64,000 bases of DNA from Xanthomonas sp. Leaf148 (GCF_001423585.1 NZ_LMOP01000008.1:1563118-1627117), one strand, 5' to 3'. Shown: positions 26,768-35,823, counted from the first letter of the stretch. Notes: generated by a model from the letters alone, not told the origin. Numbers and translations are program-made.

Positions 26768-27376
26768 ATGAGCAGCGACCACGCCGCACTGGTGTTGGCA
26801 GCAGGTGCGGGGAGCCGGCTCGGCCGCTCAAAACAATTGCTGATGCGCGATGGCGAACCGTTGCTGCGTCGCGCTGCACGTATCGCATTGCAAACCGCAC
26901 CACGCCGCTGCGTCGTCGTGCTGGGCGCCGATGCCGACAGGCTGGCCGCTGTGCTGCAGGGACTGGACGTGGAAGTGCTGCGGCACGCCGACTGGTCTGC
27001 TGGAATGGGCTCCAGCCTGGCAGCGCTGCGCCGGCATGTGCAGGACGATGCGACGTTGCGACGCAGCCTGATTCTGGGGTGCGACCAACCGGCACTGGAG
27101 GCGCCGCACTTGCGTGCCTTGCTGGACGAAGCCGACCGTGCCGCGTCGGGGTGCGCCACCAGCGGCTACGCCGGCGTGCGCGGTATTCCCGCGGTGGTAA
27201 CGCACACTGCCTGGGCGGACGTTGCGCTGCAGGGCGATAACGGCTTGCGCGCGCTGTTCGCCAGCCTGGATGTCCAAACGCTGGGCTGCGTCAGCGCACC
27301 GGCGCTGGCGCTGGATGTGGATACGCCTGCCGATCTGGCGGCAGCGCAACAACGCGGGTGGGTGGACCAAGATTGA
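26768..27376 (+). CDS. mocA: MocA-type molybdenum cofactor cytidylyltransferase
   Basis: NTP-transferase of about 202 residues with the signature LAAGAGSRLGRSKQLL at the N-terminus and LGCDQPAL in the centre. In E. coli MocA converts molybdopterin cofactor to the cytosine dinucleotide form needed by PaoC-type enzymes. Its place downstream of paoABCD supports that role, although about 640 bases separate them and it probably has its own promoter. The ATG at 26768 begins the conserved domain; one at 26732 would add 12 residues. Confidence 0.82.
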   Translation: MSSDHAALVLAAGAGSRLGRSKQLLMRDGEPLLRRAARIALQTAPRRCVVVLGADADRLAAVLQGLDVEVLRHADWSAGMGSSLAALRRHVQDDATLRRSLILGCDQPALEAPHLRALLDEADRAASGCATSGYAGVRGIPAVVTHTAWADVALQGDNGLRALFASLDVQTLGCVSAPALALDVDTPADLAAAQQRGWVDQD

Positions 27377-27439
27377 GACGCGATGACGGGTATCGGCCAG
27401 CGATCCCCGACACCCTATTAGGCAAATCGCCGACGCCGA

Positions 27440-27535
27440 TCAGGACCAGAGCACCAAGGCTTCCCTGACGACCAGAACGTAGCCCACCACCATCGCGGTC
27501 TTGACCGGAAACTGGAACTTTCTGAGCAGATACAT
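27440..27535 (-). CDS. 31-residue single-helix membrane peptide (possible remnant of a larger sensor)
   Basis: MYLLRKFQFPVKTAMVVGYV begins a 31-residue ORF with a basic N-terminus and one hydrophobic helix. The ATG at 27533-27535 has a strong ribosome site, GGGGAGGG, about five bases upstream. Two perfect palindromes lie 77-148 bases upstream (27612-27683). The start resembles the N-termini of membrane sensors such as some chemoreceptors, so it could be a truncated gene, but a genuine small membrane protein is equally possible. Confidence 0.45.
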   Translation of the reverse strand: MYLLRKFQFPVKTAMVVGYVLVVREALVLWS

Positions 27536-27611
27536 GCCAACCCTCCCCAAGGTCTCGTCCGAGCGCGCCGTGATCCCCTGCAAGCCGTCTGCGCTCTTGT
27601 GACGGCCGCTT

Positions 27612-27683
27612 GTGAAGATTTCTTCACCCTTGCAGCCGAATGTAGCGCTCGACGTGAACTGTGTCACGTAAGAATTTTCTTAC
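27612..27683. promoter_or_regulatory. Pair of 16-base palindromes (operator candidates)
   Basis: GTGAAGATTTCTTCAC (27612-27627) and GTAAGAATTTTCTTAC (27668-27683) are both seven-base perfect inverted repeats around TT. They share the pattern GTRARRATTTYYTYAC, with centres 56 bases apart. They lie upstream of the 31-residue ORF on the minus strand and, further off, of the plus-strand gene at 27898. Confidence 0.6.
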
Positions 27684-27897
27684 TCGGATGCCAGTGTCCG
27701 CCCGACAGTCGGGAAATGCGTAAAACCGCATGCTGGCTATGCCAAACGCGGGGCCACCGGCCACTCTCCCGCGGCCCCTTGAGTAAGGGCCTGTTGGCTT
27801 ACGGATCGGCATGGCTTGCCGCAATCTCTCGCGTGATGCGCCTGTTCGGCGCACTCGCACCTGTGCTTGACCGCTGTACCCACCGGCCGGAGGCCAC

Positions 27898-28113
27898 ATG
27901 GACCAGTCCCGCTACGTCGTACGCATTCATCCCGAACAAGGCGGCTGGTGGGTGACCCGTCCGGAATGGTCGCCGCTGCGCTACCTGCGCGAGCAGGGCG
28001 CCCTGGAAAATGCCGAACTCATGGCCAAACTGCACTGCCTGACCACTGGCCAGCCCAGCGGCGTGGTGCTGGATACCGCCGACGGCGAACGCGTGGTGCG
28101 GCGCTACGGCTGA
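27898..28113 (+). CDS. Small cytoplasmic protein, DUF2188-like
   Basis: A 71-residue protein beginning MDQSRYVVRIHPEQGGWWVT and ending VVLDTADGERVVRRYG. The short strand-turn-strand pattern with a GGWWV core and a helix resembles DUF2188 proteins, but the match is by eye. GGAGG five bases before the ATG supports the start. Function is unknown. Confidence 0.6.
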   Translation: MDQSRYVVRIHPEQGGWWVTRPEWSPLRYLREQGALENAELMAKLHCLTTGQPSGVVLDTADGERVVRRYG

Positions 28114-28459
28114 GGGTTGGTCTTGCGTCCAGCGTCGATTGCCGGGGCCAGGCCGGCAGGGCTGCCTGATCGGTGTGGATGGAGCCGCATGCTGACGACG
28201 CTGTGCTGAGTTCAAGTGGCTGCCGTCTTGCGGCCTGAGGCAGGAGCGTCGTGCTCAACCGAGCGTGCAATATCGCCAGGTCGTCCCTGCCTAGCCAGGC
28301 ACCGCGGTAGCGCATGGACCGTGCTCGATCACCTCACACGGCCGTTGTCGGATGCGTCGGTGGGGTTTGCGCCACCAACGCGGTCGGCTAGATTCGTTGT
28401 TATCGGCCGCTCCTGGTTCGATCCGCGTTGGCGGCCCTCTGTCCGGATGACCGCCTGCG
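28114..28459. other. Gene-free stretch before the DUF819 gene
   Basis: About 346 bases with no recognisable gene, repeat or terminator. It presumably holds the promoter of the DUF819 gene. Confidence 0.4.
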
Positions 28460-29710
28460 GTGAATGCGCCTGCGTCTGCACTGATTCAAAACGATATCGT
28501 CGTCTTCGGCCTGATTGCCGCCACCCTGGGTGCGGTGTTCTGGACTTCATCGCGCGAGCAAGGCCCGTGGCGGCGCTTCTATGCCGTGGTACCGGCCTTG
28601 TTGCTGTGCTATCTGCTGCCCGGCATCTACAACACCGTCGGGTTGATCGATGGTGCCAACACGCGCTTGTACAACCCCATCGCCCGCGACGTGCTGTTGC
28701 CGGCCGCATTGATCCTGCTCACCCTGAGCATCGATCTGCGCGCGATCCTTGGGCTGGGGCCCAAACTGGTCGCCATGTATCTGGGCGCCTCGGCGAGCAT
28801 CATGCTGGGCGCTGTGGTCGCCTTCTGGGTCATGCGATGGCTGCACCCGGCCACCGTCGCGGGCGACACCTGGGCAGGCATGGCGGCATTGGCCGGCAGC
28901 TGGATCGGCGGCGGCGCCAACATGCTGGCGATGCGCGAAGTGTTCAATGTCGATGCGACCACGTTCGGGCAGTTTGCGGTGGTCGATGTGGGCGTCGGCT
29001 ACGTGTGGATGGCGGCGCTGATCTTCCTGGCCGGACGCGCGCGCAAGATCGATGAGCGCAGCGGTGCAGACACCCGTGCGCTGGACGCCTTGCAGGAGCG
29101 CATGGCGCGCTTCCAGGCCGAACATGCGCGCATCCCCAGCCTGGCCGACCTGATGGTGATCGTGGCAGTGGCATTCGGCGGCATCGGCCTTGCCCATGCG
29201 CTCGCAAGCCCGTTGGCGGCCTGGTGCAAGGCGCACCTGAGCTGGGCCGGCCAGTTCAGTCTGGATGCGCCGTTCGTGTGGGTGGTGGTGCTGGCGACCA
29301 GCCTGGGATTGCTGCTGAGCTTCACCCGTGCACGGACCCTGGAAGGCGCGGGCGCGTCCAAGATCGGCTCGCTGCTGCTGTATTTCCTGATTGCCTGCAT
29401 TGGCATGCAGATGGACCTGCTGGCGCTGCTGGATCGGCCATGGCTGTTCCTGCTCGGGCTGATCTGGATCGCCGTGCACATCGGCTTGCTGTGGGCGCTG
29501 GGCCGCTGGTTGCGGGTGCCGTTCTTCTATTTTGCGATCGGCTCGCAGTCCAACATCGGCGGCCCGGCGTCCGCGCCGGTCGTCGCTGCGGCGTTCCACC
29601 CGGCGTTGGCCCCGGTGGGCGTGTTGCTGGGCACGATGGGCTACGCCACCGGCACCTATCTGGCGTATCTGGTCGGCATCACCTTGCGGGCGATGGCCGG
29701 CGCAGGCTAG
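28460..29710 (+). CDS. DUF819 family integral membrane protein (YjcL-like)
   Basis: A 416-residue protein with about ten to twelve hydrophobic helices. Family-like segments are GMAALAGSWIGGGANMLAMR, FFYFAIGSQSNIGGPASAPV and GTMGYATGTYLAYLVG; the two Gly-rich repeats look like halves of an inverted-repeat transporter. The substrate of DUF819 proteins is not established. The start is a GTG at 28460. A perfect 12-base hairpin follows the stop. Confidence 0.85.
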   Translation: MNAPASALIQNDIVVFGLIAATLGAVFWTSSREQGPWRRFYAVVPALLLCYLLPGIYNTVGLIDGANTRLYNPIARDVLLPAALILLTLSIDLRAILGLGPKLVAMYLGASASIMLGAVVAFWVMRWLHPATVAGDTWAGMAALAGSWIGGGANMLAMREVFNVDATTFGQFAVVDVGVGYVWMAALIFLAGRARKIDERSGADTRALDALQERMARFQAEHARIPSLADLMVIVAVAFGGIGLAHALASPLAAWCKAHLSWAGQFSLDAPFVWVVVLATSLGLLLSFTRARTLEGAGASKIGSLLLYFLIACIGMQMDLLALLDRPWLFLLGLIWIAVHIGLLWALGRWLRVPFFYFAIGSQSNIGGPASAPVVAAAFHPALAPVGVLLGTMGYATGTYLAYLVGITLRAMAGAG

Positions 29711-29736
29711 TGCCGCGTTGTGCCGTGGCGGCCAGA

Positions 29737-29770
29737 GTCATGGAGCTGCTGCTTGGAACAGCTCCATGAC
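29737..29770 (+). terminator. Perfect 12-bp hairpin after the DUF819 gene
   Basis: GTCATGGAGCTG (29737-29748) pairs with CAGCTCCATGAC (29759-29770) around a ten-base loop, 26 bases after the stop. No T-run follows, so it may be a 3'-end stabiliser rather than a classical terminator. The effector gene converges from the other side. Confidence 0.5.
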
Positions 29771-29877
29771 CTCTCCGGTCGGTTTACTGCAACAACGAGA
29801 TTGTCACTTGCGCGACCCTCCCGCACCGCACGCGTCTGCCTGACGAAGACGGCGTGCGGCACGGTTTGCCGCGTGCG

Positions 29878-31074
29878 TTATTGCTGGATCGCGCGGCGCT
29901 GCTCTTCCTGCTGCTGGGCAGGCTGATGGGTGTGCTGCTGGTTCTGCTGCTGCAGCTGACTGACATTGCCTTGCGCTGGCTCATTGGCAGCGGACGCGGT
30001 CTGCACATGGCTGCGCAGATGCGCTGGGTCGTCCATGCGGCCTTGCACCGCAATCAGGCTGTCGCCATCGCGGTTAGGGACCAAGTAATCGATCCGCTGC
30101 AGGCCGTCGTTGCCTGCACGCACGGCCACGCTGGCGGCGGTGTTGATAAACGCGGTGTCATCGTGCAACCCCAGCCGCTCGCGTTGGCCGTCCAGTTGCA
30201 CCACAGCGTCGTTGAACAACTGGCTGCCCGGCTGCAGCGCCGCGCCGCGTGCCTGATCGGGCGATTGCATGTCCTGTGCCTTGATCACCGAGTCCATTCC
30301 GTGCAGGTCCAGACGATGCTTCAGCATCATGCCGGGCACCAGGCGTTGCCCGAACGACAGCGGATCCGGCTCCGGCAATTCGATCTGATGACCTGCCGCA
30401 TTGGGCATGGTCCACTTCAGCGGAATGCTGTCTTCCTGCAAGTGGGTGAGGATCTCGTTCTTGACGTGGTAGCCGCGAATCAGCTCCTCGCTGGCGTACT
30501 GCTTGGCTGCCGACGCATCCAGGCCCTGGCGTTCGAGGGTACGGTCGTTGACGCCGGCGGCGTTGTACGTCACTGCGGGAATGTCGTTGATCATTGCCGA
30601 CGCCGACGCCAGACCACCGCCCAACGAGTGACCGGAGATCACCACCTGGTCGCCGAACGCCTGCTTGGCCTGGCTGCCGAGCTGGATGGCCGATGCATAT
30701 TGCGCATCGTCGAAGCCCAAGCCCTGGCCGATGTTGTGCTTCCAGTCCTTGCCTTCGTCGGTGCCGCAAAAACCGAGCACCACCTGGCCTTGATCGTTGC
30801 GATAAAACGCGGCATCGAAGCCGCTTTTGGCGTCGTGCAATAGTGCCGGATCGATACCGGCCTGCTGCAGCGCGCTGTCGTCCATGCGCGACCAGCCGTT
30901 GGCCAGCGGCGCGAAGGTTTCAGCGCCACCTTCGCGGCGTTGATTGGCAGTGGCGTAGAGATCTTGCAGCAGCTCTGGAAACTGCCGGTCCTGTGGTTGC
31001 GGTTGTTGTCCGCGCATCGACTCTGCGAACGGAGTGGATGCAGCAGTGGATGAAGTGGATTCTGACGGGGGCAT
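29878..31074 (-). CDS. Lipase-domain antibacterial effector with C-terminal XVIPCD (type IV secretion substrate candidate)
   Basis: A 398-residue protein without a signal peptide. The N-terminal half is a class-3-lipase-like hydrolase with the nucleophile elbow GHSLGG at 148-153 (Ser150) and an upstream LGFCGTDEGKDW strand. From about residue 285 it matches the pattern of the Xanthomonas VirD4-interacting domain (FNDAVVQLDGQR, AASVAVRAGNDGLQRIDYLV, IAVQG, DPAHLRSHV), ending in a Gln-rich tail. XVIPCD proteins are delivered by the bacteria-killing type IV system into rival cells; a phospholipase toxin is inferred. No secretion genes lie in this window. AAGGAG precedes the ATG. The upstream lipoprotein gene probably gives immunity. 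Confidence 0.8.
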   Translation of the reverse strand: MPPSESTSSTAASTPFAESMRGQQPQPQDRQFPELLQDLYATANQRREGGAETFAPLANGWSRMDDSALQQAGIDPALLHDAKSGFDAAFYRNDQGQVVLGFCGTDEGKDWKHNIGQGLGFDDAQYASAIQLGSQAKQAFGDQVVISGHSLGGGLASASAMINDIPAVTYNAAGVNDRTLERQGLDASAAKQYASEELIRGYHVKNEILTHLQEDSIPLKWTMPNAAGHQIELPEPDPLSFGQRLVPGMMLKHRLDLHGMDSVIKAQDMQSPDQARGAALQPGSQLFNDAVVQLDGQRERLGLHDDTAFINTAASVAVRAGNDGLQRIDYLVPNRDGDSLIAVQGRMDDPAHLRSHVQTASAANEPAQGNVSQLQQQNQQHTHQPAQQQEEQRRAIQQ

Positions 31075-31110
31075 GCGCGGCTCCTTGCGTGCGTCGTATG
31101 GAAAGCGCGC

Positions 31111-31875
31111 TTAGCGGCTGCTTTCCACGGGAATGTTGTGGGCGCTCAACCACGCGCGCACATCCGATCTGACCTGTTGTCCGGTGGCATTGAGCAGCCG
31201 ATCCGGCGTGGTGAAGAAATACGCCTGGAAGGTTTTCTGCTGTGCATTGCGCACCGTGGGGTCTACACCGGCCTTGAGCAATTGCAGCACTGCAGGACTA
31301 GCGGCGCCGCTCTGTGCGGCCAGATGCAGCAGGCTGTTACCGGTGTGGTCGACACGCTTCACGTCGGCGCCTGCATCGAGCAACAGGCCGATCTGCGCAT
31401 CGCGCTTGCTCTGTACGGCGCGAAACAATGGAGTCCAGCCGGCACGCGCGCTGACCACATCGATCGGCGCCTTGTGCTGCAGCAGAATCTTCAGATACTC
31501 CGGGTCCTGCGCCATGGCGGCCATGTGCACGACCGTTTCCTGGTCCATGCCCGGCACCGATGGGTCCGCGCCTGCGTCGAGCAGGGCGTCCAATGCGCGT
31601 GGTTGTTCGTTCCAGATCGCCCATTCCAGCAAGGTCACGTTCTGATCGCCATGTGCGGCCAGATCGACGGTGGGGGCGAGTGTTTTGATCCGCGCAACGT
31701 CGCCGTGCGCGATGGCGTTGGCGATGTCGGTCAGACCGGGGTCGCGGAAAGCGACGGTGTGGTCCTGCAGCGTAGCTGACATGGTGGTTTGCTCCTTGGC
31801 ACCCGGCGAGGCGGTGCATGAGACCGCGAAAAACGAGGTCGCAAGAACGAGCAGGGTGGGGAATCGCGTCTGCAT
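31111..31875 (-). CDS. Ankyrin-repeat lipoprotein, candidate immunity protein
   Basis: A 254-residue lipoprotein: a signal with lipobox AVSC (Cys20) predicts a periplasmic, membrane-anchored protein. Four or so ankyrin repeats follow (VTLLEWAIWNEQPRALDALL, ETVVHMAAMAQDPEYLKILL, WTPLFRAVQSKRDAQIGLLL, NSLLHLAAQSG). It lies 36 bases upstream of the lipase effector on the same strand. Periplasmic lipoproteins are the usual immunity partners of such effectors, so protection against its own toxin is inferred. The ATG at 31875 has AAGGAG upstream. Confidence 0.82.
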   Translation of the reverse strand: MQTRFPTLLVLATSFFAVSCTASPGAKEQTTMSATLQDHTVAFRDPGLTDIANAIAHGDVARIKTLAPTVDLAAHGDQNVTLLEWAIWNEQPRALDALLDAGADPSVPGMDQETVVHMAAMAQDPEYLKILLQHKAPIDVVSARAGWTPLFRAVQSKRDAQIGLLLDAGADVKRVDHTGNSLLHLAAQSGAASPAVLQLLKAGVDPTVRNAQQKTFQAYFFTTPDRLLNATGQQVRSDVRAWLSAHNIPVESSR

Positions 31876-32137
31876 CGAAATCTCCTTCTCCTGATCGCAT
31901 TCCTGGTGGCGCTGCGGCAAGTCCGGCCGCAGCGGGGCCGATCCTACCAGCTGTAAAAATCGCAAGCGGTAAGATTTCGTGACATGGCGCGGAGGATGGT
32001 TGGGCGGTCGGGTCTGCTTGATGACGGCCGGTTTGATGTAAACGTACGGGCGTATTCGTCACCTGCAGGTGCAGTGCGCCACAGCCGACGGTCACGACAC
32101 GGCCGGCATAATGGCGCTTTGCGAGCAGATGGGTGCA

Positions 32138-32815
32138 ATGGCGTACGAGCTACTGATCAGTGACTGCGATGGGGTTCTTGTCGACAGCGAGATACTGGCC
32201 GACCGGGTGATGCGCGAGGCGCTGGCGGCGTTCGTGCCGGCCGAACCGTTGGAACATCTACTGGAAACCACCTTCGGGCAGACCACACGCGAGGTGTTGC
32301 GGCGGGTGGAAGAGCACTTTGCGCTGCAGTTGCCCGAGACCTTGCTGGCGCAGATTCAGGCACACAGCGAGGCCTTGATCAGCGCCGAGGTGCAACCGAT
32401 TCCCGGCGTGCGCGAGGCGCTGGAGCAGATTTCGCTGCCGCTGGCAGTGGCCTCCAACAGCCGCCGCCACAACGTGATCGCATCGGTGGAGCGGGCCGGG
32501 CTCACGGCGCGTGCGGCAGGGCGAGTCTTCAGTGCCGACATGGTGGAGCGACCCAAGCCGGCACCGGATGTGTATCTGCTGGCCGCCCGCACGGCCGGTG
32601 TGGCGCCGGAGCGGTGCCTGGTGATCGAAGACAGCCCCACCGGCGCGACCGCTGCGCTGGCGGCAGGCATGCAGGTGCTGGGCTTTACCGGTGCCAGCCA
32701 TATTCCGCAGGGGCACGGCGACACCTTGCGACGGATCGGCGTGCTGGAGGTGTTCGACAATATGCGCGATTTGCCCGCGTTGTTCGCGCGGCTCGCGCAA
32801 GAGCGCGCTGGTTGA
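32138..32815 (+). CDS. HAD-superfamily phosphatase (beta-phosphoglucomutase/GPH-like)
   Basis: HAD hydrolase of 225 residues. Motif I is ISDCDGVLVDSE (nucleophile Asp), motif II ASNSRRHN, and motifs III-IV RPKPAPDVYLLAA and VIEDSPTGATAALAAGM. A helical cap subtype 1 lies between I and II, as in phosphoglycolate phosphatase and YieH-like sugar phosphatases. The substrate cannot be read from sequence. Several in-frame ATGs exist (32111, 32129, 32138); the last begins closest to motif I. Confidence 0.85.
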   Translation: MAYELLISDCDGVLVDSEILADRVMREALAAFVPAEPLEHLLETTFGQTTREVLRRVEEHFALQLPETLLAQIQAHSEALISAEVQPIPGVREALEQISLPLAVASNSRRHNVIASVERAGLTARAAGRVFSADMVERPKPAPDVYLLAARTAGVAPERCLVIEDSPTGATAALAAGMQVLGFTGASHIPQGHGDTLRRIGVLEVFDNMRDLPALFARLAQERAG

Positions 32816-32891
32816 GGATGTCGAGTCGCAGCATCGTTTGGCTGCGGTCAAATGCTTGGATCGAAAGCCTAGTTGGTCGAGCGTGCGATGC

Positions 32892-33240
32892 CCTCACCGC
32901 TTGCGGGACACGTCGTCAACCCGTCCCTGGGGGCTCGGTGGCGGCATCCATGCCGCCACACGGTCCCGCAATCGGTGAGGACACCGCACCAGAACGTTGG
33001 TCGGTCGCTAGGTGAAAAGCGGGCCATCTCGCTGGTTGCATTGGCTTGCTGCTGCGGGTCGCAACTCCATTGAGAGTTAGCGAATTAGAAGCACCTCATG
33101 CATTGCTTGCATCTTGCACATCGACCATCTCGACTGGTCCTTGCCCGCTCACCGTCGCGGGACCTTACGCGGCATGGATGCCGCGTAAGAGCTTACAAGG
33201 ACGTACTTGCAGCGTGTCCCGCGACGGTGAGCGGGCAAGG
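32892..33240. repeat. Composite structured repeat, copy 1 (two nested hairpins)
   Basis: Hairpin 1: arms 32892-32909 and 32963-32980 (17 of 18 paired), with an inner perfect ten-bp stem at 32938-32959. Hairpin 2: arms 33139-33163 and 33216-33240 are a perfect 25-bp inverted repeat, with an inner perfect 11-bp stem at 33165-33188 (GCGGCATGGATGCCGC core). The same two hairpins, in the same order, recur at 58767-59105. The region lies between the ends of two convergent genes. Confidence 0.88.
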
Positions 33241-33250
33241 GGCCTGGAGC

Positions 33251-33450
33251 GATACTGCAGATCAAGCGTTCTGCTTTATGGACTGTCCTGCAAGAGCAGT
33301 CGAGCAGTCGCCTTTTTGTGATATCGCAGATCAGCCGTCCTGTCTTGAGGCGTGCCCCGACAGTGGGCGAGAGTCGCCCTGTAGCGACGTCGCAGATCAG
33401 CCGCTCCGCCCTCGGCAGTTTCACGATGTTTGGCGGAAGAAGGCCTGCAG
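33251..33450. repeat. Imperfect tandem repeat, about 66-69 bp unit
   Basis: The motif GAT/C-A/G-C/T-YGCAGATCA recurs at 33251, 33320 and 33386, with related sequence between (for example GAGCAGTCGCC and GAGAGTCGCC at matching places). The first two units are 69 and 66 bases long, and the third is partial. No gene is supported here. Confidence 0.55.
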
Positions 33451-33526
33451 TAACGCGCAAGCCCCGAACGCAACAGGGCGCGATTCGCATCGCGCCCTGT
33501 TGCATTTGCATCGGTCGATCAACCGA

Positions 33527-33751
33527 TCAGCAGCAGCGAAACCCGCTCTTGCCGCCGTAGCGTGCGTCCTGCCGCTCGCGGAAGAACGCGGGGTAATCCA
33601 TCACCGGTTTGTCGGGGTGTTTTTCCAGCATGTGCCGCACGTAGTTGTCGTAGTCGGGAATGCCGCAGCACAGGCGCGCGGTTTGGATGAGCCGCCGCCA
33701 GATGCGGCGATGCACCTGATATTGGCTGGCAAGAACGAGTTGGGTGCCCAT
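33527..33751 (-). CDS. ybdD: YbdD/YjiX family small protein
   Basis: A 74-residue cytoplasmic protein: [27 protein letters not shown] and the C-terminal [12 protein letters not shown] are typical of the YbdD/YjiX (DUF466) family. In E. coli such proteins are encoded directly after cstA-type transporters and are needed for full transport. Its ATG overlaps the cstA stop by one base (TAATG). Confidence 0.9.
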   Translation of the reverse strand: MGTQLVLASQYQVHRRIWRRLIQTARLCCGIPDYDNYVRHMLEKHPDKPVMDYPAFFRERQDARYGGKSGFRCC

Positions 33752-35823
33752 TACAGATCCGCCATCTGATGTGGCTGCAAGGCCACGTACGGGGTTTCGC
33801 GGTCGCTGCGCTGCGGGTTGCGGCGCGCAATCACGATCGTCTTGACCGCATAGATCAGGATCGAGCCGACCACGAACAGAAACAGCACGGTCAGCCCGGT
33901 GTTGACGTAGGCATTGGTGACGATCTGCTGCATCTGCGGCACGGTCTTGGCCGGTGCGGTGATGGTGTTGCTGGCGATGGCGGCCTGGTACTTGTGCGCC
34001 TGTGCCAGGAAACCCTGCGCCGGGTTGCTGTCGAAGATCTTGATCAGCCCGGCGTAGGTCGTGCACAGCAACAACCACAGCGCCGGCACGATGGTGACCC
34101 ACGCATAGCGGTCGCGCTTCATCTTGAACAGCACCACGGTGCCGAGCATCAACGCGATACCCGCCAGCATCTGGTTGGAGATGCCGAACAACGGCCACAG
34201 CGTCTGGATGCCGCCGAACGGATCGATCACGCCGGTGTAGAGCAGATAGCCCCACAGCGCCACGCAGCCAGCGGTGGCGATGATGTTGGCGGTCCACGAT
34301 TCGGTTTTCTTCAGCGCCGGGATGAAGTTGCCCAGCAGGTCCTGCAGCATGAAGCGGCCCGCGCGCGTGCCGGCATCCACCGCGGTCAGGATGAACAAGG
34401 CTTCGAACAGGATGGCGAAGTGGTACCAGAACGCCATGGTGTCTTCGCCCGGCAATAGCTGGTGCAGGATCTGCGCGATGCCCACCGCCAAGGTGGGCGC
34501 ACCGCCGGCGCGGGCCAGGATGCTGTGCTCGCCGATGTCCCTGGCGGTGGCTTCCAGCACCTCCGGGGTGATCGCAAAGCCCCATTCGGAGACCTTGGCC
34601 GCAACCGCAATGGTGTCGGTACCGACCAGCGAGGCGGGGCTGTTCATGGCGAAGTAGATGCCGGGCTCGATGATTGAGGCCGCCACCAGCGCCATCACTG
34701 CCACGAACGATTCCATCAGCATGCCGCCGTAGCCGATGTAGCGCATGTGGCCTTCGTTGGCGAGCAGCTTGGGCGTGGTGCCGGAGGCGATCAACGCATG
34801 AAAGCCGGACACCGCACCGCAGGCGATGGTGATGAACAGGAACGGGAAGATGCCGCCTTTCCAGACCGGGCCGTCGCCGGTGGAGGCGAACTGTGTCAGG
34901 GCCGGCATCTTGAGATCGGGCATGACCACCAGGATGCCGATGGCCAGCGCCAGGATCGTGCCGATCTTGAGGAAGGTGGACAGGTAATCGCGCGGTGCCA
35001 GTAGCAGCCACACCGGCAGCACCGAGGCGACGAAACCGTAGCCGATCAGCATCCAGGTGATCTGCTTGGCGGTGAAGGTGAAGGCCGGCCCCCAGGTCGG
35101 GTCGGCGGCGACCTTGCCGCCCAGCCAGATTGCGCCCAGCAACAGGATCAGCCCGACCACCGAAATCTCGCCGATCTTGCCGACGCGGATGTAGCGCATG
35201 TACACGCCCATCATCAGCGCGATCGGCATGGTGGCGATCACCGTGAACATGCCCCACGGGCTTTCCGCCAGCGCCTTGACCACCACCATCGCCAGCACCG
35301 CCAGGATGATGATCATGATCAGGAAGGCGCCGAACAGCGCGATGGTGCCGGGCACCTGGCCCATCTCTTCGCGCACCAGATCGCCCAGCGAGCGGCCGTT
35401 GCGGCGACTGGACAAAAACAGCACCACAAAGTCCTGCACCGCGCCGGCAAACACCACGCCGACCACCAGCCACAGCAGGCCGGGCAGGTAGCCCATCTGC
35501 GCGGCGAGCACCGGGCCGACCAGTGGCCCGGCGCCGGCAATCGCGGCAAAGTGGTGGCCGAACAGCACATGCTTGTTGGTGGGCACGTAGTCCAGGCCGT
35601 CGTTGTTGCTCACCGCCGGGGTGGCGCGGGTGATGTCCAGCTGCATCACCTTGTCGGCGATGAACAAGCTATAGAACCGGTAGGCGATCAGATAGATCGA
35701 CACCGCCGCCACCACGATCCATAGCGCATTGATGTGCTCGCCACGCCGCAGCGCCACGGTACCCAGACAGAACGCGGCCAGCAGCGCGAGCGCGCCCCAG
35801 GCCAGCTTCGAGAACCCTTTCAT
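33751..35823 (-). CDS. cstA: CstA-family carbon starvation transporter (peptide/pyruvate permease)
   Basis: Inner-membrane transporter of 690 residues with about sixteen helices. Seen: [20 protein letters not shown] and [19 protein letters not shown] near the N-terminus, and [14 protein letters not shown] in the centre, all highly conserved in CstA/BtsT. Family members import peptides or pyruvate. The start at [15 protein letters not shown] has AAGGGG upstream. It is followed, with overlap, by ybdD. Confidence 0.93.
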   Translation of the reverse strand: MKGFSKLAWGALALLAAFCLGTVALRRGEHINALWIVVAAVSIYLIAYRFYSLFIADKVMQLDITRATPAVSNNDGLDYVPTNKHVLFGHHFAAIAGAGPLVGPVLAAQMGYLPGLLWLVVGVVFAGAVQDFVVLFLSSRRNGRSLGDLVREEMGQVPGTIALFGAFLIMIIILAVLAMVVVKALAESPWGMFTVIATMPIALMMGVYMRYIRVGKIGEISVVGLILLLGAIWLGGKVAADPTWGPAFTFTAKQITWMLIGYGFVASVLPVWLLLAPRDYLSTFLKIGTILALAIGILVVMPDLKMPALTQFASTGDGPVWKGGIFPFLFITIACGAVSGFHALIASGTTPKLLANEGHMRYIGYGGMLMESFVAVMALVAASIIEPGIYFAMNSPASLVGTDTIAVAAKVSEWGFAITPEVLEATARDIGEHSILARAGGAPTLAVGIAQILHQLLPGEDTMAFWYHFAILFEALFILTAVDAGTRAGRFMLQDLLGNFIPALKKTESWTANIIATAGCVALWGYLLYTGVIDPFGGIQTLWPLFGISNQMLAGIALMLGTVVLFKMKRDRYAWVTIVPALWLLLCTTYAGLIKIFDSNPAQGFLAQAHKYQAAIASNTITAPAKTVPQMQQIVTNAYVNTGLTVLFLFVVGSILIYAVKTIVIARRNPQRSDRETPYVALQPHQMADL

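Noticed and set aside
32816-33240. Possible insertion sequence
   Set aside because: No transposase frame and no terminal repeats typical of an IS; the structure is two nested hairpins, shared only with 58.8-59.1 kb.
33098-33769. 223-residue plus-strand frame with repeated Cys-containing segments
   Set aside because: It is produced by the hairpin arms and the 66-69 bp tandem repeats, has no ribosome site, and runs antisense through ybdD.
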